A stretch of 64,000 bases of DNA, from NCBI RefSeq assembly GCF_001816145.1, contig NZ_MDZB01000095.1, forward strand, positions 1 through 64,000, in the 5' to 3' direction. Positions 1 through 8,534 of the stretch are shown piece after piece. The position numbers and the translations under genes were made by a program. Numbering within the stretch: the stretch's first letter is position 1; each line of letters opens with the position of its first letter. This DNA comes from Hymenobacter lapidarius (GTDB taxonomy: Bacteria > Bacteroidota > Bacteroidia > Cytophagales > Hymenobacteraceae). The notes under the pieces are model-generated. The model made no database searches. It was not told where the DNA came from and saw nothing but the letters and a program-made list of their open reading frames with translations.

Positions 1-1
1 C

Positions 2-91
2 GAAACCAGCGTCGGCAACTGGCTGGCCTGGCACTGGCTGGCCTTTGTCGTCCTCTTTTTGCGAAAAATCAACCCAAAACCGACTTTCTAA
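2..91 (+). CDS. C-terminal fragment of an unidentified protein (cut by window edge)
   Basis: An open frame enters from the left edge and ends at TAA 89-91, giving 29 residues. They are hydrophobic and Trp-rich (WLAWHWLAFVVLFL) followed by a basic tail (RKINPKPTF), as at the end of a membrane protein whose last helix is followed by a cytoplasmic tail. Too little is present to name the family. Codon third positions are GC-rich like the neighbours, which supports coding. Confidence 0.45.
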   Translation, partial: ETSVGNWLAWHWLAFVVLFLRKINPKPTF

Positions 92-118
92 ACAGCTTCT
101 TCTTAAAAAACTTATTCT

Positions 119-652
119 TTGACTACTTCTACTACCATTGCCGTCATTATTGGGTTGGGTTTGGCGGGCGCGCCGGCAGCGCGCGGGCAGGACGCGGCGG
201 CGGCCATGACGGAGCACCCGGCCACGAGCGACTATCGGCTCTCGTCGCGGGGCTTTGAGGACGCTTACGGGTTCAACGACACGGCCCGCGCGGTCATTCA
301 ACTGTACTATGCGAAGTGGAAAACCGGCCTCAATATTATGAAGTACGCCGGGTACCCTGTGCCAGTAGCCACCGCGCTGGGCCGGCACTACGAGCCCGAC
401 CCGCGCACCTACGGGGCCGCGCCCAACTACAGCAAGTACTACTACGACCCGTGGGTGGCGCCGGTGGCGTTCAGCCTGCTGGGCGTTTCGACGTTTGGCT
501 TCATCAAAGCCACCGTATACAATCGCCGGCAGCTGTACACGGTTATCCGGCAGTACCGCGCTACCCGGCGGCTGCCGGCAAGCGTGCCCGCCGCCGCCCT
601 GCGCCCCTACCTGAAAGTGCTGCTGGGCGAAATGCCGCCTGCGGCGCGCTAG
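119..652 (+). CDS. Exported hypothetical protein with one membrane segment
   Basis: I do not recognise the family. The 177-residue protein starts at a TTG and opens with a signal-peptide-like stretch (residues 7-23, hydrophobic, ending APAARGQ). A Tyr-rich middle follows (YYAKWK, SKYYYDPW), then a hydrophobic segment at about 112-127 and a basic C-terminal tail. The TTG start is chosen because the next in-frame ATG (206) would remove the export signal. It ends one base before the convergent rRNA/tRNA methylase gene, so the two stop codons almost touch and there is no room for a terminator between them. Confidence 0.6.
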   Translation: MTTSTTIAVIIGLGLAGAPAARGQDAAAAMTEHPATSDYRLSSRGFEDAYGFNDTARAVIQLYYAKWKTGLNIMKYAGYPVPVATALGRHYEPDPRTYGAAPNYSKYYYDPWVAPVAFSLLGVSTFGFIKATVYNRRQLYTVIRQYRATRRLPASVPAAALRPYLKVLLGEMPPAAR

Positions 653-653
653 G

Positions 654-1475
654 CTACCCGCGCTGCCGCACCGCCTCAAACGTGAGCACGGCGGTAGCCA
701 CGCTCACGTTGAGGGAGTCGATGCGGCCGCGCATGGGCACGATGATGGTTTCGTCGCAGGCGGCGCGCAGCTGGGGCGTGAGGCCGTCGGCCTCGGTGCC
801 CATCACCAGGGCGGTGGGGCCGCGGAGGTCGCAGGCGGTGTAGTCGCGGGCATCGGGGGCAAGCGCGGCGGCGTAGGTGCGGATGCCTTTTTCCCGTAGA
901 AAGGCCAAAATATCGGCCACCGGCGCGGCCACGGTGGGCACCGTGAACACGCACCCAATGCTGGCCCGGATGACGTTGGGGTTGAATAAATCGGTGCGCG
1001 GGTCGCCGATGAGCACGGCATCGACCGGGGCGGCGTCGGCGGTGCGGAGGATGGCGCCGAGGTTGCCGGGCTTCTCCACCGCTTCGAGCACGATGACGAG
1101 TGGGTTTTCGGGCAGGCGCAGGTCGGCGAGGGAGCGGGCGGGGGTGCGCAGCACGGCCAGCAGGCCGTCGGAGCCCTCACGGTACGCTACTTTTTCGAAA
1201 ACGGGCCTGGTCACCTCAAACCACTCAGGCGCACTATCCAAACCAGAAAACAGCTTCTGCAAGTCCTGCTGCCCGGTTTCATCGGCCAGCTCGGCGCACG
1301 AATACACGGCAGCAACGGCTACGCCGGCTTCCACGGCAATGGTGAGCTCGCGCAGGCCCTCGACGAGGGTAAGGCCCAGGGCGCGGCGCTCCGCCGACTT
1401 CTGCTGGAGGCGCAGCAGTTGCTTGATGCGCAGGTTTTGGGGGCTACTGAGGCGGTCGGAAGGAGCAAACGGCAT
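654..1475 (-). CDS. SpoU/TrmH-family RNA 2'-O-ribose methyltransferase
   Basis: Transfers methyl from S-adenosylmethionine to a ribose 2'-OH in rRNA or tRNA. The 273-residue protein has an N-terminal substrate-binding part (RIKQLLRLQQKSAERR then LVEGLRELTIAV) and a C-terminal SPOUT knot with the three family motifs. Motif 1 is EKPGNLGAILRTADA, motif 2 is IGDPRTDLFNPNVIRASIG, and motif 3 is the GTEADGL/MRGRIDSLNVSVA region. An upstream start at 1568 is in frame but would add a low-complexity Gly/Pro leader and overlap the divergent kinase gene; ATG 1475 begins where the family normally begins. The RNA target cannot be told from sequence. Confidence 0.88.
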   Translation of the reverse strand: MPFAPSDRLSSPQNLRIKQLLRLQQKSAERRALGLTLVEGLRELTIAVEAGVAVAAVYSCAELADETGQQDLQKLFSGLDSAPEWFEVTRPVFEKVAYREGSDGLLAVLRTPARSLADLRLPENPLVIVLEAVEKPGNLGAILRTADAAPVDAVLIGDPRTDLFNPNVIRASIGCVFTVPTVAAPVADILAFLREKGIRTYAAALAPDARDYTACDLRGPTALVMGTEADGLTPQLRAACDETIIVPMRGRIDSLNVSVATAVLTFEAVRQRG

Positions 1476-1558
1476 GGGCACGAAGATACGGGCGGAGCCG
1501 CCGGCCCCAACCCTACCCCCGGCACCCGCGTAGGGCGGCCCACTACCTTCGCAACACA

Positions 1559-3049
1559 ATGAAGTCAAAAATTGACCCCAAAATTATTGCCGGCTTGGTA
1601 CTGGCCGTGGGCATTCTGCTGCTCACCGCCGCGGCCTCGTTCTGGAGCATTCGCGGCCTAAAGGTTCAAACCCGGCAGGTGGAGCACACTTATCAGGTAA
1701 TGCAGCAAGTAGCCAGCGTGACGGCGGTGCTCAAGGACGCCCAGGCAGGCGTGCGCGGCTACATCCTCACCGGCGACACGGCTTACCTCCGCCCCTTCAG
1801 CCTGGCCACCGACGAGCTGCCCAATAGCCTGGAGCGCTTAGATAATTTAACCGCCGACAACTCGACCCAGCAGGCCCGCCTCGATTCGCTGCGTGGGCTG
1901 GTGGAGCAGGAATTCCGCATTCTGCGGCCGCTGACGCAGTTAAGCAGCTCGATGAGCAAGTCGGCCATGCAGACATCTCTCGACACCGACCGCCAGACCC
2001 TGCGCCAGGTACGCACCCTCTACAACCGGATTCAGGCGCAGGAAATGGCCGTGCTCGCGCAACGCAGCGCGTCGCAGGAGCTGTTCGCAAAAGCCACCCC
2101 CATTGTGGTGCTGGTATCGGCCGTGCTCGCGGTGCTGATAGTGGTGTGGCTGGTGGTGAAAATAGTGCAGGAGCTGGCCGATAACCGCCGGCTGCAAAGC
2201 GAACTGGCCGATATCAACGCCGAGGTCAGCCTGCGAATTGCCCAAATCCGGGCCCTGGCCGAGAAGGTGGTGCAGGGCGACTACAGCGTAAAAATCACCG
2301 ATACGGCCGAAGACAACCTCGGGGGCCTGGCTGCTTCGCTCAACCGGATGACCCAGACGCTGGATGCCAGCTTCAGTGCCCTGGAAAAGCGCAACCAGGA
2401 GCTCGACCAGTTTGCTTACGTGGCCTCGCACGACCTCAAGGCGCCCCTGCGCGGGGTGACCACCATTGTGAAATGGATTGAGGACGAGTTGTCGGCGGAG
2501 CTCTCGCCCAAGCTCCGCACCTACCTCGACCAGATGAAGGGCCGGTTGAGCCGCCTTGAAGACCTCATAAACGGCCTGCTGGCCTATGCCCGCGTGGGCC
2601 GCACCGCCCAGGCTGCCACCCTCGTCGACGTGGGCCAACTGCTGAGCGAAGTAGCAGAGCTCGTGATTCCGCCCGACTTCACGCTGCGCACCAGCCCGGA
2701 GATGCCGGTTTTTCTGACCGACCGGCTGGGCCTGCAGCAGGTGTTTACCAACCTGTTCAGCAATGCCGTGAAGTACCACCACCGCGGCGCCGGCCGGTTG
2801 GAAGTGAGCTGCCGCGACGCCGGCCGCTTCTACGAATTTCGGGTGCAGGACGACGGCCCGGGCATCGCCCCGGAGTACCATCACAAGATTTTTTTATTGT
2901 TTCAAACCCTGCGCGACCGTCACACGGCCGAAAGCACGGGCATTGGCTTGAGCATTGTGCAAAAGATAATTGACGAGCACCACGGCGCCATTCGGGTCGA
3001 GTCGGCATCGGGCCAGGGGGCGGGCTTTATCTTTACCTGGCCAAAGTAA
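1559..3049 (+). CDS. Membrane sensor histidine kinase with CHASE3 domain
   Basis: Inner-membrane sensor that autophosphorylates on His and passes the phosphate to a response regulator. The order is: TM helix (about 10-30), CHASE3 extracytoplasmic domain (about 35-170, with the typical DAQAGVRGYILTGD motif), TM helix (about 178-200), HAMP-like linker, HisKA with phospho-acceptor H291 in YVASHDLKAPLRG, then HATPase_c. The HATPase has N-box NLFSNAVKYH (N402), G1 DDGPGIAP and G2 STGIGLSIVQ. The next gene, about 100 bp downstream, is a single-domain receiver and is the likely partner. The signal sensed is unknown. Confidence 0.93.
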   Translation: MKSKIDPKIIAGLVLAVGILLLTAAASFWSIRGLKVQTRQVEHTYQVMQQVASVTAVLKDAQAGVRGYILTGDTAYLRPFSLATDELPNSLERLDNLTADNSTQQARLDSLRGLVEQEFRILRPLTQLSSSMSKSAMQTSLDTDRQTLRQVRTLYNRIQAQEMAVLAQRSASQELFAKATPIVVLVSAVLAVLIVVWLVVKIVQELADNRRLQSELADINAEVSLRIAQIRALAEKVVQGDYSVKITDTAEDNLGGLAASLNRMTQTLDASFSALEKRNQELDQFAYVASHDLKAPLRGVTTIVKWIEDELSAELSPKLRTYLDQMKGRLSRLEDLINGLLAYARVGRTAQAATLVDVGQLLSEVAELVIPPDFTLRTSPEMPVFLTDRLGLQQVFTNLFSNAVKYHHRGAGRLEVSCRDAGRFYEFRVQDDGPGIAPEYHHKIFLLFQTLRDRHTAESTGIGLSIVQKIIDEHHGAIRVESASGQGAGFIFTWPK

Positions 3050-3148
3050 ACTTGGCTGGGAGGGAACCCAACGGTTGAGGTTTGGCCTTGTTTGTTCTGA
3101 CCACGGTTGTGGCAGGTTCCGTGCGAACCTTACCTTTTTTTGTATTGT

Positions 3149-3559
3149 ATGCGTTCTGTTCTACTTGTTGAAGACGATATTTTTGATACCATGACGGCGG
3201 AGAAATCCTTCGCCAAGTTTAACGTACCGCACCAGCTGCACACGGCATTCAACGGCGAAGAAGCCCTGGATTTGCTGCTGGGCCGCAACGGCACCGAAGC
3301 CCTGCGCCCCCTGCCCGAGGTGATTCTGCTGGATTTGAACATGCCCCGCATGAACGGCATTGAGTTCCTGACGGAGCTGCGCGGCAACCCCGAATTTCAT
3401 CACATTCCGGTGTTCATTACCACCACATCCAGCATGGACGTGGACCGCCTCAGTGTTGAGGAGCTGGGCGTGAGCGGCTACATTTTGAAGCCGCTGGATT
3501 TTGAAAGCACCACCGACCTAGCCGATAGCCTGAGCCTGCTCGAAAAACTACTCAATTAG
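3149..3559 (+). CDS. Single-domain response regulator (Rcp1-like)
   Basis: Receiver-only protein of 136 residues. It shows the acidic pocket (VEDD, residues 7-10), the phospho-acceptor D62 in ILLDLNMPRMNG, the conserved hydroxyl switch (FITTTSS) and the conserved Lys in ILKPLDF. With no output domain it must act by protein contact, as Rcp1-type regulators do with hybrid or phytochrome-like kinases. Start ATG 3149 gives the canonical MRSVLLVEDD opening. It follows the kinase gene closely and probably works with it. Confidence 0.92.
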   Translation: MRSVLLVEDDIFDTMTAEKSFAKFNVPHQLHTAFNGEEALDLLLGRNGTEALRPLPEVILLDLNMPRMNGIEFLTELRGNPEFHHIPVFITTTSSMDVDRLSVEELGVSGYILKPLDFESTTDLADSLSLLEKLLN

Positions 3560-3577
3560 CCCGCAAATAAGCAACTG

Positions 3578-3619
3578 AACGCCTCACCGGTCCTTACAGG
3601 AAACGGCTGGGGCGTTTTT
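3578..3619 (+). terminator. Possible intrinsic terminator after the response regulator
   Basis: Stem AACGCC (3578-3583) pairs with GGCGTT (3611-3616). A weaker inner CCG/CGG pairing lies inside, and the T-run TTTTT completes the 3' side. The stem is short with internal mismatches, so the call is moderate. The rest of 3620-3866 holds no gene I can support. Confidence 0.4.
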
Positions 3620-3866
3620 CTGCTTGCTCCGATTTGGTAGTTCCCGCGGCAAGAGGCGTCGCCTGCGCAGGCTTGGTATGGACGGGAGCCGCGCAGGTGC
3701 GTTCGGGAAGGATATTTTGGTGTTGGGCACTGGAATTCACACTTCCTGCCGATGGTTTGCGTTGGGGCCGTGCCGGTATGCGGGCACGCTTTTTGGGGCG
3801 GGCCTCCCATATTTGCCGGGCGTTGGTACCTTGTCCAGTTCCCTTCCCATTCCTTCGGTCCTTTCT

Positions 3867-4835
3867 ATGAAGTTCCCCGTTCTTTTTCCGGCGCTGTTGG
3901 TGTTGCTCGCAGGGTCGGCCGCGCAGGCCCAGGACGAAGCCCCCCGCCAGCTGGGGGCGCCCCCGTCTCTGCCGGCCCCGGCTAGGCCCCGGCCGGCCCC
4001 GGCTCCCCGCCAGCTCGACGCCGTGCCGGCACCTGCCCCCGACACCACCCGCCGCGCCACCGTGACGGCCCCGCTGCCCGCTCCCATGGCAGCCCCGGCC
4101 CCGGTGTATGCGCCCGCACGGGCGGGCCAGCTGCCCGGCAACAACTCCCAACCCACCCGGTTTCAGGTGGGCCTGAAGAACGGCATGCTCTATAACGCTT
4201 CCGATGTGGAGATAAAATCGCCGCTGTTCGGGCGGTCGTACCTGCTGCTGGACGGCCAGCGCAAGCTTGACCTGGGCGAAGTGGGTTTCTATGAAGACGA
4301 GACGGGCCACTACGTGCGCACTACGCTGCCCAACTCCTCGCGTGAGGCCACGCTGCGGCGGGATAAAACGGGTCGCATCAGCCTCTATTCCATCACCTCA
4401 TCGCAGTACAACTCGGGGCCCGGCGGCTTTGGCAACCCCGGCTACGGCCGGTACGGATACGGGGGCTACGGCATGGGCGGCTACCCCTACGGCGGCTACC
4501 GCACCGTGAAAACGGAGTATTTCTCCAAGGACAACGGGCCCATCCAAAGCCTGAACAGCCGCAACCTCATGCTGGCCACCACCGACAACGCCGGCGCCCA
4601 GCAGCTGCTTTTTGACTCGCGCCGGTACCAGCGCCTCACCGTGGCCAGCTACATTGTGGGCGGCGGCCTGATGGCGGCCGGCGTGCTGCAATCGTTGCGG
4701 CCCTCTGACTCGGGACAGACTATTTCGCCCCTGGTGTACGCGGCGCTGCCGGTGCTCATTGTGCCCATTGTGCTGCAAGGCAAGCAGGCCAGCAATCAGC
4801 GCCAGGCCATCAGCCTGTACAATTCGGTTCGGTAA
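3867..4835 (+). CDS. Exported Pro/Ala- and Gly/Tyr-rich hypothetical protein
   Basis: Unrecognised 322-residue protein. Residues 1-20 form a signal peptide (hydrophobic core FPALLVLLAG, cleavage near AQAQ). Residues 25-85 are a Pro/Ala-rich linker. A central domain follows (FQVGLKNGMLYNASDVEI..., LLLDGQRKLDLGEVGFYEDE). A Gly/Tyr-rich run comes at about 180-212 (GYGRYGYGGYGMGGYPYGGY), and a C-terminal part has two hydrophobic segments (YIVGGGLMAAGVLQ and PLVYAALPVLIVPIVLQG). Start ATG 3867 is chosen because it gives a clean signal peptide; upstream in-frame starts do not. It is probably a cell-envelope protein. Confidence 0.7.
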   Translation: MKFPVLFPALLVLLAGSAAQAQDEAPRQLGAPPSLPAPARPRPAPAPRQLDAVPAPAPDTTRRATVTAPLPAPMAAPAPVYAPARAGQLPGNNSQPTRFQVGLKNGMLYNASDVEIKSPLFGRSYLLLDGQRKLDLGEVGFYEDETGHYVRTTLPNSSREATLRRDKTGRISLYSITSSQYNSGPGGFGNPGYGRYGYGGYGMGGYPYGGYRTVKTEYFSKDNGPIQSLNSRNLMLATTDNAGAQQLLFDSRRYQRLTVASYIVGGGLMAAGVLQSLRPSDSGQTISPLVYAALPVLIVPIVLQGKQASNQRQAISLYNSVR

Positions 4836-4846
4836 ATGCGGGACTG

Positions 4847-4884
4847 GGTTGTTGGTTGTTGGTTGTTGGTTGTTGGTTGTTGGT
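4847..4884. repeat. Heptanucleotide tandem repeat GGTTGTT x5.4
   Basis: Five full copies of GGTTGTT (4847-4881) plus GGT. It lies in the short gap between the Gly/Tyr-rich protein and the endonuclease III-like gene. Copy number of such a tract can change by slippage. No coding role is visible. Confidence 0.85.
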
Positions 4885-5000
4885 AAAATATTGGCTGATA
4901 ACGAACAACGCGCAACTGACAACCCTCTTACTTTGGAACGACCTTCAACCGGTTTAGGGCTGCAGGCAACCTGCACACTCGCTGCGCGCGTAGGCGTAGC

Positions 5001-5774
5001 ATGAAAGCAGCCGCTCCCCCTCTCACTACCGAGGCGTTGGCCACGGACTTTACCGTACGCCAGGCCAAGGCCCTGCTGGTACACGCCCGCCTGTGCGCCG
5101 AGTACGGGGCACCGTTCCCCTTCTTCAGCACCAAAGACCCGCTGAGCGAGCTGGTGAGTGCCCTGCTCTCGCACCGCACCAAAAACGCCGATTCGCACCG
5201 CGCCTACCAGACGCTGCGCGCCACCTTCCCTACCTGGGAGGCCGTGCTGGAAGCGCCGGCCGAGGACGTGCAGCACGCCATTCGGGCGTGCACGTGGCCC
5301 GAGCAGAAGGCGCCGCGCATCCAGGCAGTGCTGCGCGAAATCAGGGAGCGCTGCGGCACGAAGGTGCCGTGCTCGCTGGATTTCCTGGCCGAAATGCCCA
5401 TCCCGGAAGCGCGGGCGTGGCTGGAAAGCATCAGCGGCGTGGGGCCGAAAACCAGCGCGGCCACCTTGCTTTTCAGCTCCCTGCGCATTCCGGCCATGCC
5501 CGTGGACAGCCACCACCACCGCGTGGCCCAGCGCCTGGCGCTCATTGGCCCCAAAGTGGGCGAAGGCCCCGCCCACAAGATGCTGGAAGCCCTGCTACCG
5601 CCCAACTGGGATGCCCAGCAGGTGTACGACCACCACGAGGCACTCATGTTCCACGGGCAGAAATGTTGCTACTTTCATGCCCCCGCCTGTGGCCGCTGCG
5701 TAGTGCTGGACCAGTGCCCATTTGGGCAGGCCCGGGTGAGTCCCCGCGCTCCTACCCTCTTTGGCGAAGCGTAG
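5001..5774 (+). CDS. Endonuclease III-like DNA glycosylase (HhH-GPD, 4Fe-4S)
   Basis: Base-excision repair glycosylase/AP lyase family, 257 residues. The HhH-GPD core is residues about 45-215. The hairpin motif ISGVGPKTSAA contains the Lys that is catalytic in Nth (here K150), and VDSHHHRV carries the conserved Asp (D169). The C-terminal cluster loop is C223-X6-C230-X2-C233-X5-C239, exactly the endonuclease III iron-sulfur spacing. The sequence is more divergent than a housekeeping Nth, so it may be a paralogue with a different base preference. It is in no clear operon. Confidence 0.88.
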   Translation: MKAAAPPLTTEALATDFTVRQAKALLVHARLCAEYGAPFPFFSTKDPLSELVSALLSHRTKNADSHRAYQTLRATFPTWEAVLEAPAEDVQHAIRACTWPEQKAPRIQAVLREIRERCGTKVPCSLDFLAEMPIPEARAWLESISGVGPKTSAATLLFSSLRIPAMPVDSHHHRVAQRLALIGPKVGEGPAHKMLEALLPPNWDAQQVYDHHEALMFHGQKCCYFHAPACGRCVVLDQCPFGQARVSPRAPTLFGEA

Positions 5775-5785
5775 CCTTCGTTTTT
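5765..5785 (+). terminator. Weak hairpin plus T-run overlapping the glycosylase stop codon
   Basis: CGAAG (5765-5769) and CTTCG (5776-5780) form a 5-bp stem around the stop codon, followed by TTTTT (5781-5785). The short stem makes this a tentative call. The rest of the gap to 5966 shows only a small GCGGCC/GGCCGC hairpin at 5891-5907. Confidence 0.35.
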
Positions 5786-5965
5786 CGTTCGCATTCATTC
5801 TTCGCCTCAAAGCCACGTCACTTTATTGAGCGGGTACACCACGGCGCTTAAGAAAGTGGGCGGGGCGGGGGTGAGCGAGCAGGCCAGCCAAGCGGCCGTG
5901 AAGGCCGCGTGCGCGGTGGCAGAACCGGGCCAGTGACCCTGCCGCACCGAGGCGCAGAAAAGTGG

Positions 5966-7102
5966 CTACCGCACCGCATCGAACAACACGTGCTCCGTCA
6001 ATTCGCACTGGTAATGGTGGGAATACATACGCAGCGCCTCAGCCTGAGCTTGCTGGCCCAGCTGCCGGGCCAGGGCGGGGTCGTTGAGCAACCGTTCGAT
6101 AGCGGCGCAAAAGGCAGGCTTGTCGCGCAACGGAAACAGCAAGCCGGTGCGGCCGTCGTCCACAATTTCAAGGGTACCGCCGGTGGCCGAAGCCACCACG
6201 GGCAAGCCCGTGGCCATGGCTTCGATGGTTACCATGCCGTAGGTTTCGTTGACGGAGGCCGTGATGGAAACATCGAGGGCGCGGTAGGCCACTGCGGGTT
6301 GCGACGCGAAGGACCGCACGTGCACGGCCTCGGCTAGGCCCAGGGCCTGCACGCGCGCCAGTACGGCTTCGCGGTAGGCGTTGCCCTCGTTGCGGGTCGA
6401 CTCGCCCACAAAAAGCAGGTGCACTTGCGGATGGCGCTGGCGTAGCGCCGCCACTGCCTCAACCACAAAGTCCTGTCCTTTTCCGTCATCGAACCGGCCA
6501 ATCAACCCGAGGAGCACTGCTTGCGGCGGCAACGTGAGTTCCAGCTGCGCGCGGGCCTGGGCCTGGGTAAACGCGGGGCGGGCAAACTTTTCCAACTCGA
6601 TGCCCAGCGGCACCACGTGCAAGCGGGCGGGCGGCAGACGGGTTTTTTCTAGCACTTCCTGAGCCAGCCGGTGCAAGGGCGTCAGCCAGGCATCGAGGGC
6701 GCGGTAGCGCAAGGTGTGCACCAGGCCGCGCTTGGCCAGCCCCAGCTGCATGTGCTGCTGGTAGAGCAGCCGCAGCGTGGGCAAATGCCGTTTTTTGCAC
6801 AGCACCGCCAGCCCCAAATCGCCGTTGCGGGTGACGATAAGTGCCTCGGTCTTATTTTTTTTTAGGATGCTGCTGAGGCGAACTGCGGCCGGTAAATCGA
6901 CTGCCTTCCAGGGATTGCGGAGTAAAGCCGCCGGCAGATTTAGTTCCTGCGCCCGAGCCGCAATTGGCGAGTTCGGCAGGGTTATGAGTTGCACCTGCCA
7001 GCCTCTTTGCGTCATCCAGCTTGCAAAGCGGACGGTATTCAACTCCAACCCTCCCCAACTGCTTGACAGGCACAACAACGAGATGGGAAAAGGATGAGTC
7101 AC
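5966..7102 (-). CDS. Glycosyltransferase family 4 (GT-B)
   Basis: Retaining GT-B glycosyltransferase that moves a sugar from an NDP-sugar to an acceptor, probably in surface polysaccharide or LPS synthesis. The 378-residue protein has an N-terminal acceptor domain with a Gly-rich loop (SSSWGGLE, 13-20). The C-terminal donor domain shows GRFDDGKGQD (residues 202-211, with the Arg and Lys that bind the donor phosphates) and the E-x7-E motif (E286 and E294 in NETYGMVTIEAMATGLP). The start at 7102 gives a normal Rossmann beta-strand start. The second glycosyltransferase at 7445 is divergent, so the pair shares the upstream region. Sugar specificity cannot be read. Confidence 0.9.
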   Translation of the reverse strand: MTHPFPISLLCLSSSWGGLELNTVRFASWMTQRGWQVQLITLPNSPIAARAQELNLPAALLRNPWKAVDLPAAVRLSSILKKNKTEALIVTRNGDLGLAVLCKKRHLPTLRLLYQQHMQLGLAKRGLVHTLRYRALDAWLTPLHRLAQEVLEKTRLPPARLHVVPLGIELEKFARPAFTQAQARAQLELTLPPQAVLLGLIGRFDDGKGQDFVVEAVAALRQRHPQVHLLFVGESTRNEGNAYREAVLARVQALGLAEAVHVRSFASQPAVAYRALDVSITASVNETYGMVTIEAMATGLPVVASATGGTLEIVDDGRTGLLFPLRDKPAFCAAIERLLNDPALARQLGQQAQAEALRMYSHHYQCELTEHVLFDAVR

Positions 7103-7444
7103 GACAGGAAAAAGACAGCTACAGGTGTTTTCAAAGCAAATTTAGTTAATCCCGCGTCGGGAAATGAAGCCCTTATTAAGCGCGGCGAGTAATTTCATAA
7201 CCGATAATTTCGCTCACAAGTCCATAGCGCCGTCTAAGTAATTTATACTTTATTTATGACTTGACACGGTCAATCAGCATGCTCATTACCTATAAATAAA
7301 GAGAGTTCACCACCGCACTGTAATCGTATCCCGAAGAGTCTTTCCTTTGGCGAACTTGTACTTTTGACCAACCAGCACGGTCGTTTTAAGCTCTACATGC
7401 GTAACTGTCTATATTACAGGACGCAACCCCAGACCAAGTGAATT
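7103..7444. other. AT-rich divergent intergenic region between two glycosyltransferases
   Basis: 342 bp with clearly lower GC than its neighbours and no convincing gene. It must hold promoters for both divergent glycosyltransferase genes. One plus-strand match to the Bacteroidota -7 element TAnnTTTG is TACTTTTG at 7359-7366, but no TTTG box lies at the expected distance upstream. Confidence 0.4.
7359..7366 (+). promoter_or_regulatory. Candidate Bacteroidota -7 box (TACTTTTG)
   Basis: Matches TAnnTTTG, 79 bp upstream of the ATG at 7445. The -33 box is not evident, so this is a weak candidate for the promoter of the GT-A glycosyltransferase gene. Confidence 0.25.
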
Positions 7445-8350
7445 ATGCCAGAGGTGCCCTGCTCCCTGATTTATCTTGCCTACGGCTCGAAGGAGCTGCA
7501 TGCGGAGGCCCTTTATAGCCTGCTTTCCTATTATAAGGTTGCTCATAAGGCGGCCCAGGTGCTGATTTACACCGATTCGCCTGCTGCATTCCGGCAAGTG
7601 CTCGGGGCACGGAACGGAGTTGTGTATCCGGCCGTTTCCTTCGCCCAATGGCAAAACTGGCGCGGCAGCAGTAATAAGGTCTACCTATTAAAAATAGGTG
7701 TGTTGGGCCACGCTGCGCAGCACTATCCCGGCAACCTGCTTTTCGTTGATACCGATACCATCTGGCAAGCCGACCCTGAGCCGCTGTTTAGGCAAGTACA
7801 GCAGGGGAAGTACGTCATGCATGTGAGCGAAGACCGGTTAGCGGCGGGGAATCTGCTGAGCCGCAAAGTTTACAGGCACCTGAAAGGACACGTATTTCCG
7901 GTTGGCACCCAGCGCTACTTCGTTGATGAACGGACGATATTGTATAACTCCGGGGTTATTGGAATGACATTTGTGGCGGCCGAGAGACTGCCGGAAGTGG
8001 TAGACCTGGCCGACCAGCTGTACGCCACTTACAACAAACACATAATGGAGCAACTGGCTTTTAGTCTGTGGTTTGGCGCCGACCGCGCGGTGGTTGAAGC
8101 AGCTCCGTACGTGGTGCACTATTGGAATTTGAAGGCGGCGCGCCCGCTGTTGGCCCGCGTGTTCCGCCAACACGCCGGGCAGTCCCTGGAAGAATTTTAC
8201 GACCGGGTGACAGATTTGAACATCAAGGAATTGCACGAAACCGAAATGAGGTACCGTAGCCTGCCGTCGTGGCGCCGAACGCTGCTCAAAATAGTAGGGC
8301 GCGGCTGGCAAATGCCCGGTGCTGTTGCAACCGAACAGGCAAAATTTTAG
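7445..8350 (+). CDS. Putative GT-A glycosyltransferase (DxD protein)
   Basis: The 301-residue protein has a GT-A-like nucleotide-sugar fold. An N-terminal beta-strand start (LIYLAYGSKELH) is followed by YTDSPAAF, and a DxD metal-binding motif lies in LLFVDTDTIW (D102, D104), with the distal segment NSGVIGM typical of GT8-like enzymes. The C-terminal 60 residues are basic and could contact membrane or acceptor. It has no signal peptide and is probably cytoplasmic or membrane-associated. It is divergent from the GT4 gene. The donor and acceptor are unknown; assignment to an exact GT family is inference. Confidence 0.75.
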   Translation: MPEVPCSLIYLAYGSKELHAEALYSLLSYYKVAHKAAQVLIYTDSPAAFRQVLGARNGVVYPAVSFAQWQNWRGSSNKVYLLKIGVLGHAAQHYPGNLLFVDTDTIWQADPEPLFRQVQQGKYVMHVSEDRLAAGNLLSRKVYRHLKGHVFPVGTQRYFVDERTILYNSGVIGMTFVAAERLPEVVDLADQLYATYNKHIMEQLAFSLWFGADRAVVEAAPYVVHYWNLKAARPLLARVFRQHAGQSLEEFYDRVTDLNIKELHETEMRYRSLPSWRRTLLKIVGRGWQMPGAVATEQAKF

Positions 8351-8363
8351 CTCAACAAATAGA

Positions 8364-8402
8364 ATGCGGTTCGCCGAGCCTGCCGCAGGCTGGGCTTCGC
8401 AT
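8364..8402. repeat. Imperfect 39-bp palindrome after the GT-A gene
   Basis: ATGCG...GCC.AGCCTGC (left) faces GCAGGCT.GGC..CGCAT (right) around a single C. It lies 14 bp after the stop of the plus-strand glycosyltransferase, where the next gene converges. No T-run follows. Read on the minus strand it contains GTCATGCGAAGC, which resembles the start of the GTCATGCTGAGC repeats found elsewhere in this window. The remaining 8403-8534 shows nothing. Confidence 0.55.
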
Positions 8403-8534
8403 GACGGCCTGAAATGCACTGCCCGTTGATCATGCGATGGGTTGGCGTGGTACTATTTAATTCGTTAGGCATTAGTTGTTAGATGGCTGATAGTCGCTGG
8501 ACTGGCAAGGGGCAACGCGTTTACTTTCGAACGA

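Noticed and set aside
1940..2884. 314-codon ORF opposite the histidine kinase
   Set aside because: Antisense shadow of a well-supported gene, no recognisable motif.
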